Of a stretch of DNA of 64,000 nt, positions 1 to 15,200 are shown one piece after another (the first letter of the stretch is position 1; the number at the start of each line of letters is the position of its first letter). Position numbers and translations under genes: made by a program. This stretch comes from Paracentrotus lividus (Eukaryota; Echinodermata; Echinoidea; Camarodonta; Echinidae). The notes beneath the pieces were generated by a model. The model was given only the letters and a program-made list of their open reading frames with translations, searched no databases and was not told the origin of the DNA. The stretch lies in assembly GCA_940671915.1 (NCBI GenBank), contig CALNVZ010003435.1, positions 14,467,861 through 14,531,860 of the forward strand. Reading direction: 5' to 3'.

Positions 1-113
1 ATCTCTTTATCCATCTCCATCCCCTTTCTCTCTCTCCCTTCCTCCCTCCCTCCCTCCCTCTCTTGATCTCTATCTGTACACATATCTCTCTTGTTCTCGC
101 TTTCTCTGTGCAG

Positions 114-284
114 ATACTCAGGGATCCTGTCTGCCTATGGCATGGCCCTGGCCGATGTCGTCCATGACACTCAGGAACCATGTGCAGATGCTTATGAGAA
201 GTCATCATTCAAGCACATTGATGAGAGGATAGAGGTTCTTCAACGGCAATGTATAGAGGAGCTCACCAAACAAGGCTTTTCAAG
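114..284 (+). CDS. OPLAH: OPLAH exon A (end of hydantoinase-A half)
   Basis: The exon follows a pyrimidine-rich acceptor (tttctctgtgcag) and begins with one base completing a split codon, then reads [18 protein letters not shown] and ends ELTKQGFS plus two bases. The donor is AAG/gtgaca, a weaker match. It corresponds to the vertebrate HSGLLSALGLALADVV segment. It is the only exon left of the inverted arm, which starts within 40 bases of its donor, so its true downstream partner exon is not in the window. Confidence 0.9.
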
Positions 285-3200
285 GTGACATTGATGATGA
301 AGATGATGATAGAGGAGGAGATACACAGACTTACGATTAATTAAAGTTACGATTTGATTTTTTTCTCGGTAGCCTCATCATGGACAGGCTGGCTCCGAAA
401 AGTTGATGATCTTAATCATAACCTGCCCTAACCCTACTCTTAATCATATCCAAATCCTAATCCATGACTGTACGCGGATTTTCAAATGAGGTTGCCAAGA
501 AAAAATCAATCGTAACTTTATCAATCGTAAGTCTTTGTGTTACACCTCCAAGTATTAGACTAATAGTATTATACCAAATTTAGTAGACAAACGGGTTAGC
601 CCTTGTGGTATTACACATCGCAGTGAATTGGACGAACTGCTGTTAGACAAGTGGATATCACCTTTTAATTATTCTAATCAACCTGTGAGGCGGCACAAGA
701 CTTGGAAGGCTTTTGAGTATCACATCCACATCCTCTGGGACGTCTGCAACGTTCCTCCAATCACTGGCTCATCATGGAAGGATGAGTATTGAGCCCTCTG
801 GAAATGATGATCTTGATAGGCTTTAGACAACTCCTGAAGAGAATGGATGGGTAAGCTTCTACGTTATGGAATAAGGCAGTAGACTAAAGAAATTTCATAG
901 TATGTCATCAGCTGGGGGTTAACGATTTTCATCATTTCATAGTGTTCGATCTAGATACCCCGCATGAATAAATGGATGACATCCCCATCCCCGCATGATA
1001 GATCGCTGACATCTCACCCAAACTATATCGCCATGTGTGTTTTTGCACATGATACACTTATATATAGACCCATCTCGTAACCATGACATACACATTTCCA
1101 ACAAGATCTGGAGCAAAGTCATTGAAATGGTGTACGATTAACAAAATGAGAATTAAAAAAAAAAAAAAAAACTAAGGTGATGCGCATTACATGTGCTAGG
1201 CATCCGTATCCCCAATGCATACCTCAACGTAGTAATAATTGAACCTGTGTCTGATTCCAAATATCTAGGGGTCATTTTGACAATAAGGCCTGACATGGCA
1301 TAACCACGTCGAACATTATCTATCGTAAAGCAAATCGTAGTTAGGCTTTTGTTTTTTGGTTCTAAAACACTAGCAACCCCACACAATGTATAAATCCCTT
1401 GTAATCCAAAACTAAAATATGGACATCAGCCAGTCTGGCATCTACACACCCAACTTCTTCTCATAAATAAAATTGACTCAACGATTGAATGGTTTCGGCA
1501 ATATCAATGCATTTCCCGCGTTACTGGGACAACTCCTGAGTCCCTTGCACACGGGGGTGGGTCGAGACTTCCTTTACTGAGGCTGGTTTTTGCAGCGCTT
1601 GGGTGTCACCTCCGCCTAGCGCCGGATTTAAAAATGAGTTGTTATGAATGGATCCGCCGTTGTTAACTCTCTTAAAAAGGGAATTTGAATTCATATGAAT
1701 GTGTTACGGTACTGAATTTCCAAATGATGATGTTATCCATCTCCCCGCTCTTTTTTTTTTTCTTGTCTCTTTATATGGACATCACATGATTTGTTTGGTT
1801 CAGTGTCATAATCTATAATCTATAGTGATTATTAATTATGATTATAATACTGTTGTAGCCTTGGATGTTGAAGTATAATATTTTTACTGGGATTTCTGTC
1901 CAGTTTATGTCTAATCCTGAAGTCTTTAGATTTAATAGATTAATTTTTAAAACATGATTATTAACGCAATAATGGGATGTGCTTACACTTCCTCTGTTCC
2001 ACTTTTTTTTTTCCTTCATTCTCTCTCTCTCTCTCTCTCTCTCCTCCTTTTGCCTCTTTCACTTTTTTTTTCATTTTTTCATTTGCTCGAATCAATATTG
2101 TATTCTTTATTGTTTTTGTGAATTTCCTATGTATTCTATTGGTTTTTTATTTTTTTATGTATTTCTTTGTTTTTGTATTTTTTATGCTTGAGTAATGTTT
2201 CCTTGTCAAGGAATAAAGACAAATTTAAATCATCAAAAGGCTCAAGGCACATTATCAGTGTTATAAGCAATTTCGAAAGAAAGTATTTTGTACACAAACC
2301 GTATGCTAATAACGATTTTCGTTCAATTTGAAATGTGATTACATAAGCTCGTGTAACACAACAATTGAGTGTCCAATTTTTTTTAACTTGAAATGTCAAA
2401 AGTTTGTAGGACACTTGAAGAAAAAATTCATAGAACGTCGGTCGCGATTTGCAAACGGTTAAGCGTCAGTCGCGGATTTTTGTACAAGGGGGGGTCAAAT
2501 TGACCCCCCCGGTCAGAACTAGGTTTTTTTAAAGTGGAAAATTTCTTCCAAAAAAAAAATCAACTCAGTTTTATATTTTTCAATTGATCTATATCACATT
2601 TATTGTCTTCATAATAATCAGTTCCGCACGTTGCAGTTCCTTTTAAACACTACTAGTTACTTCATTATTGTTTAGATATTAATATATATTGGCAAATCAA
2701 CCATTTGGCAATTGGGACAGGGAGGCTATAGTGCCACAGTAATTTAGTTAACTTTTTTTCTGTCCTTTGGCATTCCGAATGGTGGAATTTCTTATTTTGT
2801 ATTGTTTATACTTGAATGTTTGTTCTTTGGTAATCTTCTTTGCAAATAATAATAATAATATAATAATAAATAATATAATAATATAATGCAGGTAAAACTG
2901 CATTGTTAATACTTCAATGAATCATTTGTTGGTTTCATATGCTTTCGTCAACTCTTCTAGCTTGCTATAACCACTATGCTTTTTCAAGTTAACCATGTGC
3001 AGCAACAAGCTCATAATTTCAAGCGCAGTGCAGTTTGATTACGTCACTATCATTAATATCTTTTTTAGCATAATAACAGGGTGTAAATTTAATGTTGAGA
3101 TTGAACAATCAGATGGCGTTATTCAACAAAAACTAAATGAAAAATGTTCTCGATGTGCTGTGAGCAAAATATTGCTATGGGCAAGATGAACTATTTGACA

Positions 3201-6200
3201 AGATTAGAATCTAACATACTCCACTTTAAACATACTGACACAGATTGGGATGTTTTGGAAGCTTCAAGACTTGGGGGAGGGGGATGATTTTCACCTGTTT
3301 TTATTTTTGTTTTTTGTTTAGCTGATTGAGTGGGATGTCATGTCCACCATACGCGTAGACAGTAGATGACTGCAGATAGAAACAGACAGCTGAGGGTGCA
3401 TTCAGGTTTCCATATACCTCAGGAACTTGAACCGTTGAAGTCAATATTGCGGTACCGTCTGTGAAAAAAATAATAGCAAACTAAAGTAAATCATCTTTAA
3501 TAATGATAATATAATCAGATTTTATAAAGTGCCTTTTCCAGAGGATACCAAAGCACTACAACTGCTCCCTCAAGGAATTAAAGAAAAAGATCAGAGGGTA
3601 GGAAGGATAGAGAAATGATTTTAAATTGGCTTTGAAGGAGGTAAGAAAAGTCTTGTCATTCTTACAGATGATTGTTTCTACCTAAATTGATGCCAGTCTT
3701 TCGTTTTATCAAAATACCAAAATATTTCCCTTGAGTTCCTTCCTTTACAATTTGATTTCAACATTGCAAAAAATGGACAGGTAAGGATAAGATGATTTTT
3801 AGGTTTCAGGTTTCTATTGTAGAAACAATTCATCACTGTACAGTTGTAACCACTATATTTGGAAGAGTGTGAATTTCCAAAAGAATGCTAATTCCTCTTT
3901 TTGGCAAATTTGAGTTATTGATATCTGACGCATTGTTCCAGAGTTGGTACCTGGTAGCAAAATGAAACCTAATTTTGAGAGTAGTATTAGCAAATGCACC
4001 TTTTAATTACTTTTCCATTTAGACACCTGTAGCAAATATAGCAATCAATGCCCTTTTCTCAGAAGGTTAAAAAATTTGATTTTACCCAATTTGATCAAAC
4101 TCTATCATTTTTGAATGACATATGAGTGCATTATTACCTTCTCACAATCAGCCAATACATCTACATTCAGATGCATGACAAATATCTGCGTCGCACCTTT
4201 TCAATATCAATGTCGACCTTTAAGAGTGATCTCCGACCGTCATCGAGATGGTCTAGGGCGGCGAGGCGTGTCTGGACGGTCTCTCGTGTGCCTTCTCGAC
4301 GCGATCTCTTTGAGCATATCCCTGACGCAGCTGCCTCATGCATTGTCCTGGTGTGCCTCATGTATGCCTTGGACAACAGCCAAATGGTAGTAGTCATGAG
4401 CTCTTTGATCAAGACAATACCTGAAGCAAAAGTGAATGAAAAGAAATATGACAAGGTTGAACTGACAAGAAAATATATATTAATAAAAAAACAAGCATAG
4501 AAAATGAGATTCATCAAGTTACGAACCAAACACCCTCTAGATAACTAGACAGGTGCTCTGCCACCTGAAGCTTGGAAAGCCCTAATCACGATATCCGTCC
4601 GCAGAGAACCTTAGCTTGCAATGCTAGAGTGATCAGAAGCTATGGACCCTGGCATATACACGAAGGATGAGATCAACGTTGGGATAAATGCGAGGGATCA
4701 CGGGGAAGTGATGCAGCCTTTTTTTTTTTCCCGATGGATCTCATTTTTCTTTGCTCATCTTTTTATGAAGTGAAATTCCACACATTTGCTCTGGCCAAAA
4801 TTACTTGGCTGTCATTCCATACACTAATCAAATTGCTAACTTCAACCCTGGACTTAACACTATACCTACCCTAAAACCTAACTTTTACCCTATTGAAGAC
4901 CAAACCTAACCATACAATCTTTGATGAAAATAAAGTCAGGAAGCAATTGTTGCCTGTAAATGTCATGTTAAAGTATGGTTTTAATATTTTTTGTTTATTT
5001 GATGGCATATATTCCATATGAGATAAGATTATTTGAGCATCAAATGAGATGAACAAATTTTTGGCAAAGAAGGTCTGTTTTTTTTTTCCTGCTTTATGGA
5101 GATACCAACACTCCAAGTTGTGATTAATATTCATACCTATAAAGAAAAATTTCCAACTTGTTCCATTTTATTGAAACAGAATGTTAGCCCTATAATACCT
5201 CAACTCTTTGAATATCCAGATTAACAAAGCGGTATATTCCATATACCTTTGAATTATTTAACAAAAAGCAGTAAGTAACAGTTCAAACCTTGCTTATCCG
5301 GCCACGTGGGACCAGCACTATCCTGGTAAACTGATATGGGCCGGTTTAGAGAGTAATGCCATTTTTATGTACCGGAAATATGACACTTACATAAAAATTT
5401 ATAAGGGAGGATTTAATAACCTTTGGGCAAAGAGTTACCGGGATGGTATGATTGTTAAATTACCATGTTTTTCTGAATGTAAAGAGAAGAAAATAATATG
5501 ATAACAGGAGAAAGTGAGCTTTTTTTGTGGATTTAAAAGGAATAAGAGGGAACTGGCCAAAGTCCATGGCCGGTTATTAGAGTCGACCAGTAAAACAATG
5601 GCAGTATAAAGCAAAGGGCATACTGTACCTTGTGATTGGGCTGCTACTTGTTGCTCTGAGGCACTTAGGTTATCAAATGCAGAATTCCTTGTTCGCAAGT
5701 GCATCCTGGGTATTGGGCAGGCTTCATCCAATTCTGCTGTCACAGCTTGACATAAGAATTTATTTAATGATTACGATCATACATTTGTATAAATGAATTA
5801 ATTAAACTGTTTCCCATAGATATAGTGAATTAAAAAATGAACAAGGAGGTGTTTAAACCAAGTTGTTTTTAAAGTTATGAACTACTTTACGAATGACTGG
5901 AAAGCATGTTTTGGTTGCTAATTCTATTGGCCATATGTTTAACCCTAATCAGCCTGGGGTATTTTGGAAAATTGTCAAGACTGGGGGGGGGGGGGGGGAT
6001 GATGGCCCCCCTCTAAGAATCTCGGCTGCCGATTGCGCGAATGTAATCTAGCAAGACGGCACTGTTTAAATTTCGGAAATAAGATCACCTATTTTAAATT
6101 AATGATTAATTAATTACTAATTAATAATTATTATATACATACTGTATTGGTTACATTTGTACATAATAAATGCAGCTCGTCTGATTTATTTCAAATCCAT

Positions 6201-9200
6201 ACAATTTTTACGCCACCTCCAACTCTTTGTAGCTCCATTAATATGGCTTAATTTTACTACATGAATATGGTTTATTTTCAGCAGGCATTGCATCATGACA
6301 TGCAACGAAAGACATCATTACGCATATCTTGGATAGGAGCTTACACCTCTTCAACTATTCTTTTTTTAAATAAAAAGCAAATCTTTCTAGTTCAGGATTG
6401 TTTGAAAGTGATCCTAAGTTCATTATTATCATGTACTCGAATAGCATTATGATTTTTGTGTCACTTTAACTGCACACTCTTCATGGAGGGAGTATTCTGT
6501 AAGGCAATTTTCAAAATATACCAAGTCAAATACCATCGTTCTGAGACGCCTCCTTTAACGAGTTTTGAAGGAGAAAAGACGCTTCCTTCTTCAAAGTGGT
6601 TCTTGGAGAAGCGGAGGCATGAGCCTGGAGAAGCTCCACCTATATCAGCATGGTGCCCTCTCTGGCCGTAGAACAGCAGGTCTGGGCTGACCGGGTAAAA
6701 CTACAATGGACAAGCAATGGGTATTAAGTTTGAGACATTAGCTACTCAGCAATTTTTATTGTATTCTTTCTGGAGAAACTTAAGCATAAAAAAGTCTTTC
6801 TTGTCCAGCAGCTCACCGCAACACAAAGACCAGCATTTGTTTAATGGACAGATTTCATTACAGCAGCTCAGCATACAATGATGTAGGCGTCAGAAGGCCT
6901 CTGATGAGACAAAGGATTGGGGAGCAGAGCCATCATTAACACACAATTGTGTGCCCCTCCAAGTCTTTTGTCTCGCAGAGCTTTTGCAACCTTCTGAGCT
7001 CAGGGTAAGATTTATGACATGAACATTTGTGTCAATGGTACGATCCAATGTTAATATCTGTTGCAAACTCTGAAATAATATAGAAAGCTCAATTTCATAG
7101 ATGTTGTGATTTGAAATTAATTTTGCAAGCCTTCAACAAAATGAAGAATGTTATTTCATAAAGCTTGCAGTGTGATGAGCACCAATAATATTGAGATTTA
7201 TTAGTGGAGAAAGTGACCGTAAGATCAGGAAGATGGCTACCACCGGCTGAGGATGTTGGACAAGATCAACATCAACTTCCGTTTAGATCATCACCGCCAA
7301 AGAACTCGTCTAAACAACCCTATCTACTTACTGGAGTAATGCAGTAATAAATCAGGAAGATGGCTACCACCCGGCTGCAGGATTGGTTGGAACAAGGATC
7401 ACATCACCTTCTTTAGATCAATCACCCAAAGAAACTATCTGTAAACCAGAAAAGCTAGAATATTTTAGCAAACTAAGATTATGAAAGAAACCCATCCATA
7501 CTTAAAAGACGAGTTGGCAGGAATAAAATTAAGGTGTTTTCATCACAAAAGTGTTCAACAACGATTTAAAATAAAGGGAAAAAAAGGAAAAAAAACTCTT
7601 GAAAGACACTTTCGAGGCTTGAATGTTTTTCGCGATAATCGTCAATTGTTGCTAAGATATCCTTGATGGTCGGAGATGTTTGTTTCATAACATAAGTTTA
7701 ATCTATATCTGGCATTTTTTTTAATTTTAGTTAATGAAATTAAAATATTTCAGTATCCCATTTGGCTTTTCATATATCAAACGTGGTTTCATAACATGGT
7801 TTTGTAAACTTACTACATACCCTGTGTTCCGATTTTTCATGCAATTTCTGGATTCACTAAGGCTTGTAATGTGGGCATTGGCCTTTCCCAGATAATTAAC
7901 AACTGTTTTCTGCCTAGAAAGTAAAGAAAAGGAATGATACCCTCACAATTTACTTGGATTGATTTATTAAATAATTTATAAGAGTAATAGCGGTAGAGAA
8001 ATATCGTCGTGATCGGTCAGAGATCAGTGCACGTGACCTACATTCAATTTGTCATATTGTAATATATAAAACATTCGGTTTTTGTAGGGTTAAGCCCGCT
8101 GTGATAATGAAATGGGAAAGAGTTATCGATTTTATCGTTTGCCTTATTGCGGCTAGCGCGTAATAAACTGTAAAATGGTGCGCGCAACAGCTACAAACAA
8201 TGGATCGAGGAGCAACAATTTGCGTAACAATTTGGAAGTATAAAGTTAAGATTAGGAAATCCCCAGATGCTTAGGTGTCTATTTACTATTATATATAGTG
8301 AACAATCTATCGCGTAATATAACTGGATTATAAGTACAAACAAATACTAAAATTATTCCAAGTGCAGATTTGTTTCTCCTGGCCGCAGGCCGAGGTGAAA
8401 ATAGATCTGCACGAGGGTATTTTGGAGTTCATAGTGTCCAAGTAATGTGCAAAGATGGAGCGTTCATATTTTATAGTAATAGACCACTAGATCTTTGACC
8501 TTGCCTAATCTGGTTTATCTTTGCCTTTTGTTGTGCTAATTTTAGCTCTTGTGGAATATTCTGTTGCTCTGCGTATCCATTGTTATGAGCTTTAGTTCTG
8601 CAACACTTTACTGTTATTACGTGGAGCGCAATAAGGAAAGCGATAGATAATAGATACTCTGCTCCATTCGATTTAACACGGGCTTTACCCTACAAAAACC
8701 AAAAGATTTTTACATTGTGGCATTATAACAAATTGGAATCGTAGTTGGTGGTCACGTGTAATCTATCCAATGACAACGTGTATTTTTCTACCACTATTCT
8801 AACTATAATAAATAGGAACGTTATCCATTATACAATATTACTGGACTATATAACTCCACAATACCTAATTATCCTCGTGCAAGTCGTATTTTATCCTTGG
8901 CTAGCCTTGTGAAAACAATCATGCACGTTGGATAATTCATTGTGTTCTGTCAGCACATATAATCCAGTATATTGTATTCTCAGATTGTTCCACTCCATGT
9001 ATTATAATAATATTTATACTATTGCTTACTAGATATTTACATTCTTTCGCATACGCAAAATTACTGATATGAGTGCATAGCTACATAGACCTCCATCATC
9101 ACCCATAACATAGGCGCAAAAATCAGTCGCTCCTACATAACAAACAACAAAATAATGAGCATCTTAATCTTTAACATGATCCAAAAGTGGTTAAAACATA

Positions 9201-12200
9201 TCAAATCCCTATCATGCACCTTCGTCTGTTTTGTTTACATTTCTATCTTTATGTCTATTTGGAATAAAAGATCTAGATAGACATTCCAGATCAATCCTAT
9301 ATCAGCTATAAATGTTGTCACAAATATCAAATGCAAACTTAAAATATTAAAAAACCTGAACTTTTAGATATTAGTCTTACAATCATTCCTCCTTTCGGTC
9401 ATACTCCAATTTTCCTCCAACTCTTTCCTTCACCATGTCCATCCAAAGTATTATCTTCTTCTCACAATTCTGTTTCTACTCCTCTCCCCATCACAATGAC
9501 AGGGCTTAAATTCTCAAGAGGCCACCTAGAGCCAATGGCCTTGATGCCCCCTTATGTTTATTGCCCCTCCCCAACAATTCCGTTTCGCCTCAAGAGATTT
9601 TAGTGCCTTTATTCCAGAATTCGCCATTTTGTCTGCACATTAAGAAAAAGTGGCCTCCTGAAAAAATGGCCTTGCCCTATTTAAAATGACAAATAATTTA
9701 AGGCCTAATGTAGATTCCTTAAAGAACAGGACAAGTGCCAAAAGATACCTACTGCCATGGTCCCAACTATAGTTTGTGGTCTCCTCTCCTTTATCTCTCA
9801 TCAGATTTTGCGAGAAAATCCTGTATCTAACACAGGAGAGTGCATTCTGTTTTTTTCTGGATCACGGTTTTAGCGTAGCAAAACTCAAGCCACAGACATG
9901 TCTAAACCTCAAGGAATGCAAAGCGTATTTGCAGACCTGATGCAGCGAAGGACACGCTCAAAAATAGTGAAGTGCACAATACATATATAATATACGTATA
10001 TTAGAAGTATACCTATGAATTAGCTTAATTGATGTTCTCTGTACGACCTTAACCCATATCTGCCTGGGCAGTATCATGAAACGATGAGAGAAGATGGATG
10101 ACACCTTGATATTTATCCTAGATGATTTTCTCTGTAAGACCCAACCATCTCGCTTTTGCATACTCATAAACGCGAAGTGAAGAAGATGAGAACTACCTTT
10201 GATATTAGTTGAATTGATAGTCTCTGTAAACCCTACCCATCTGCTCTCCAGTACTCATGAACGATTGAGAGAAGTAGAGAACTACTTTATATTGTTGAGA
10301 TTGATGTTCTCTGTAAGACTACCCGATCTGCTCGCAGTGCTCATAGAACGAGAAAAAGTAGAGAGACTCACCTTGATATTTGTTGAAGATGTTCTCGTAA
10401 GACCACCCTTCTGCTCTGCCATGCTCATAGAACGATGAGAGAAATGGAGAGACTTACCTTATATTATTGACACTTGATGTTCTTCTTAAGACCCTAACCA
10501 TCTGCTCTGCAGTACTCATGAACCACGATGAGAGAAGATGGAGAGATTTACTTGAATTAGTTAGATTGATGTTCTCGTGACCCTACCCATCTGCTTTCTG
10601 CAGTGCTCATGAAACATAGAGAAATAGAGACTACCTTATATTAGTTGAGATTGCATGTCTCTGTAAGACCTACCCATCGCTCTGCAGTACTCAGAACGAA
10701 TGAAGATAGAAAGGACTTACCCTTTATTAGTTTAGATTGATGTTCTCTGTAAGACCCTAACCATCTGCTCTGCATACTACATAAACGATAGATAAGATAA
10801 GGACTTACCTTGATATTAGTTCGAGATTATATTCTCTGTAAACCTTACGCATCTGCTCGTGCCAGTAACTAGAAACGTGATGAGAAAATAGAGACTTACC
10901 TGATATTTGTATACATAGATTTCTCTGTAACCTACTACCATCTTTCCTGCGGAGTACTAATGAAACGATGAGAGAATAGTGAGACTTACCTTAATATTAG
11001 TTGAATGGATGTTTCTGTAACCCCCTACCCATCTGCTCTGCAGTGCTCATGAAACGATGAGAGAGATGGAGAGACTTACTTGTATTAGTTGAGATTGATG
11101 TTCTCTGTAAGACCCTACCCATCTGCTCTGCAGTGCTCATGAAACGATGAGAGAAGATAGAGAGACTCACCTTGATATAAGTTGAAATGATGTTCTCTGT
11201 AAGACCCTACCCATCTGCTCTGCAGTGCTCATGAAACGAATGAGAGAAGATGGAGAGACCTTACCTTGATATTAGTTGAGATGATGTTCTCTGTAAGACC
11301 CTACTCCATCTGCTCTGCAGTACTCATGAAACGATGAGAGAAGATAGAGAGACTCACCTTGATATAAGTTGAATTGATGTTCTCTGTAAGACCTACCCAT
11401 CTGCTCTGCAGTGCTCATGAACGATGAGAGAAGATAAGAGACTTACCTGATATTAGTTGAGATGATGTCTCCTGTAAGACCCTATCCATCGCTCTGCAGT
11501 ACTCATGAAACACGAGAAGAAGATAGAGGACTTACCTTGATATTGTTGAGATTATATTCTCTGTAAGACCTTACTCATCTGCTCTGCAGTACTCATGAAA
11601 CGATGAGAGAAGATAGAGGGACTCACCTGATTTTAGTTTGAGATGGATTGTTCTCTGTAAGACCTTACCATCTGCTCTGCAGTACTCATGAAACGATGAG
11701 AGAAGATAGAGGGACTTACTTTGAATTATTTGTATACATAGATGTTCTCTGTAAGACCCTAACCCATCTGCTCTGGCAGTACTTCATGAAACGATGAGAA
11801 GAGATGGAGAGACTTACCTAGTTGAGATTGATGTTCTCTGTAAGACCCTACCCATCTGCTCTGCAGTACTCATGAAACGATGAGAGAAGATAGAGGGACT
11901 TACCTTGATATTAGTTGAGATTGATGTTCTCTGTAAGACCCTACCATCTCTCTGCAGTACTCATGAAACGATGAGAGAGAATAGACAGACTTACCTTGAT
12001 ATTAGTTGAGATGGATGTTCTCTGTAAGACCCTACCCATCCTGCTCTCAGTCTCATGAAACGATGAGAGAGATGAGAGTTGATTGCATCTAGGTCTGTAC
12101 CAATCAGTTGGTATTACAACTACCAATCTGATCCAGTCAGAAAATAAAAGGAAAGACAGTTAAGGTAAAGAAGATTTTAAAGGCATCATCAAACAGCAAT

Positions 12201-15200
12201 GCCCTATTCATAACCTGATTGCAAAAAGTCTTCCCCATAACCCTTACACCATTCACACCATAATATCTTTCAGGAGTAATACGAGTAGCATTCTCTCTTC
12301 CACACAATTTTTTTTTTTTGTGATAAATTAAATAATTAAGAAATATTTTAAACACTATCTGACTGGGGGGGGGGGCAATTTGACCGCCCCTGTAATGAAT
12401 CCGCGACTGCCGCGAACACGCTGCAAATCGCAACCCGACGCTGAATGACTTTTTCTTTCAAGTGTCCCGCAACTTTTGACACCAATTTTGAAAAAATCGG
12501 ACACTCCGTTGTCGCGTTACGCAACATTATGTAATCACATGTCAGACCAAAATACTGCTTTTCCTAAATTACTTTACAACACTGATAACTGTGCCTTCTG
12601 AGCCTTTTGGGTCAAATTGACCCCCCCCCCCCCCCCAGTCAAACTCTCCTCTTGAAAAGCCAAGTCAGAATAGGTTAAAGGCAGATAGGTTTCTACTGGC
12701 TGCTAGCTTAAAATCATTTAGTATATCACTTATTTACTTACCCTTGTAAAGTTCAAGAATATATTATAAAAAAAAAAAAAAAATCTGTGCAAGCACAGAT
12801 ATTTATAGGTCATCCAATTCTTAACATAACTTACCTGAATCTTTACATCACCATTTCTCAGTGATGGTGGCAATAGCAGCTGTTTTCCACAAGGATAGTA
12901 CTGTTCTTCTCAATCAAAATTGCGGTCCCGTGATGGTGTGATCACATGACAGGTTGTTCAAGGAGTAGACAATGTGTCTAGCAACCCCTCTTCAAAATAA
13001 CACTTTATAACCTGATGGATAAGATAGGATGAATATAAGGGGCGTTTCATAAGGACTTCGGACGTTTTATCGACAACTGTTATAAGCTACTGAAATGCTT
13101 GGATCTGATTGGCTGAGAGCAAATTTGTCGATAAAATTCCGACAATCCTTTGATGAAAGCCCTCCAGTCCCTTTAACATAAAGAGTTATGATCAATGCAA
13201 ATCAATAGTACAATCATGATCCTCGTTGCATATACTTCTTGCATAATACCTCACTGTGAAGCCAATGAAAATGGTTTTTCAAATTTGCATTGATTGGAAA
13301 CTCTTTTTACAGGGCCAAGTGCACATTTTCATGATAAACGGTTTGATGACAAGTGAGAAATTTGAATGTTTCTAATGATAGCACACTTGTTTGGCAACAT
13401 AGTCGTTTTCACTTGGTATTTAATGATCTACAAGCCAATTTCATCTGAAAATTAATATTATCATATTTTAAAAAGTTTTCTTCTGCAAATCTAAGCCTTG
13501 AATCAACTAAAATACACCCTCGTCAGAGTAAATAGGCTTAGTTTATCTTTCTAAAAAATCTATTCATGTTGTTTAAATCTTTGCGTCAATACAACAAACT
13601 ACTCCACCAGAAAAAAAAAACCGCTAACCTTGGAGGGCGTTTCATCAAAGGACTTGTCAGACATTTTATCCGACAAATGTGCTCTCAGCCAATCACATGC
13701 AAGCATTCAGTAGCCTATAACAGTTTGTCGATGAAGCGTCCGACAAGTCCTTTGATGAAACGCCCCAAATTAGACTGCAATTTCTATTGATTAGTGGACC
13801 TGTGTCAGATTCTAAATGTTAGCTTGGAGTCTTGCAAAGATCTCTATTACAATACAGGGAAAAAGAAACTTGACATGCGGGATCGGAAACCCGCTAGAAA
13901 TGTGCGGATGGACTATCGGGTATTTTGCGGGTATTTACAGAAAATATTGGGATAATAGACAAAGATGCGCGCTTGATCGTGCATTTTATCACGCTGTTAT
14001 CGAGCTATCGGGTTTTTTTATGCAAATGTGTACCATGCGGCGATCTGACCTGCATAATCTGGTCTACGCGCGCGCGCTTGGCGCAGTCTAGACTAGTCAT
14101 CAATCATTGTTGCGCGATAGACGCATTGTGACGGCAACAATAGATCAAGAATTAGCAAGACCTCAAATCAGAGGCAAGATATAAGATCAACAAGAGGCCT
14201 GGCTTCACAACTTTTTTCCCATGGACATGGAACTATATTCAATCAGCATAATTAACAGGGCCTACCTACGACCAATCTCCTACTTTAGTAGGATCCGCAG
14301 ATACATTAAAATCACAGGCTTATCCATCTAAAATATAGCACGATCCCGGGCACGATCGCGGTCAATCATTAAAAAGTTTTGATATTTTTTTTTTGAACAA
14401 TAAGATCGAGAAGCGGACAATATTAAACTAAAAGTCATATTTTAATACCCACTTACCTTACATGTAGTTATGATCCAGTAAAATCCGCACATGCATGGTG
14501 TTTTTGGCAATGCTCGCCTTAACAACACACGTGGTGATTACCCTGTACGCTGTTCCCATGGAGCTTGCCTTCCAAAAATAGAGCGCGAAATTACGGTAGC
14601 GGAGTTGACGTCGGTGGTACCAGAATCCGTACGTCCAGCCCAAGTGTTCCAGTCGAGGAGACAAGAGAACCTCAACAACTGTGACACTCTTATTCATCAG
14701 AAATGATATTAAATCTTATATTTCTGTGCTTGTCGCTTGCCTAACATCTTTTGTGGATGTTATCATTAATATTTCAAAACGCAATGTCAATAAATTAAAT
14801 GTGTAATCGAAATGATTATAAACAAATTATGGAATAATTCAAATACCTCGTTGTTGTCATACTCCTCTAAAGACTACGCATTCCTTTCAATTTATTGAAA
14901 TTTAAATTTTGTTGTTAACTTTCCCTAATACTTCGATGATTGTAACATGTTAGGGTGGGACTGTATGAACTTCTTCAGACGTCAACAATGCAAACGCGGA
15001 TCCAGGTGGGAGGAAGGGGCGGGCTGACGGGCCGCCATGCGATAATAAAAATGACGGACTGACACGAGTATTTCCATCCCTCCTGACCGACCCCCCCCCA
15101 CCCCTCCCTCCCCACCGCTTATCAGCGTGGTGAAACAAAAATGGTCTGCACCTTTTTTTTCATCAGTCCCGCCGTATACGTTAAAAAAAATAGGTATTAT

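Noticed and set aside
1977-2195. Hydrophobic 70-72 codon frames resembling a small membrane protein (also mirrored at 28828-29058)
   Set aside because: They come from CT and TTT-rich simple sequence in the tail of the LINE fragment. Overlapping frames are equally hydrophobic and none is conserved between arms.
4167-4529. Minus-strand 120-codon frame suggesting a second 5-oxoprolinase gene
   Set aside because: It is the mirrored exon G in the left palindrome arm with frame breaks. Neighbouring mirrored exons show it is a copy of the same locus.
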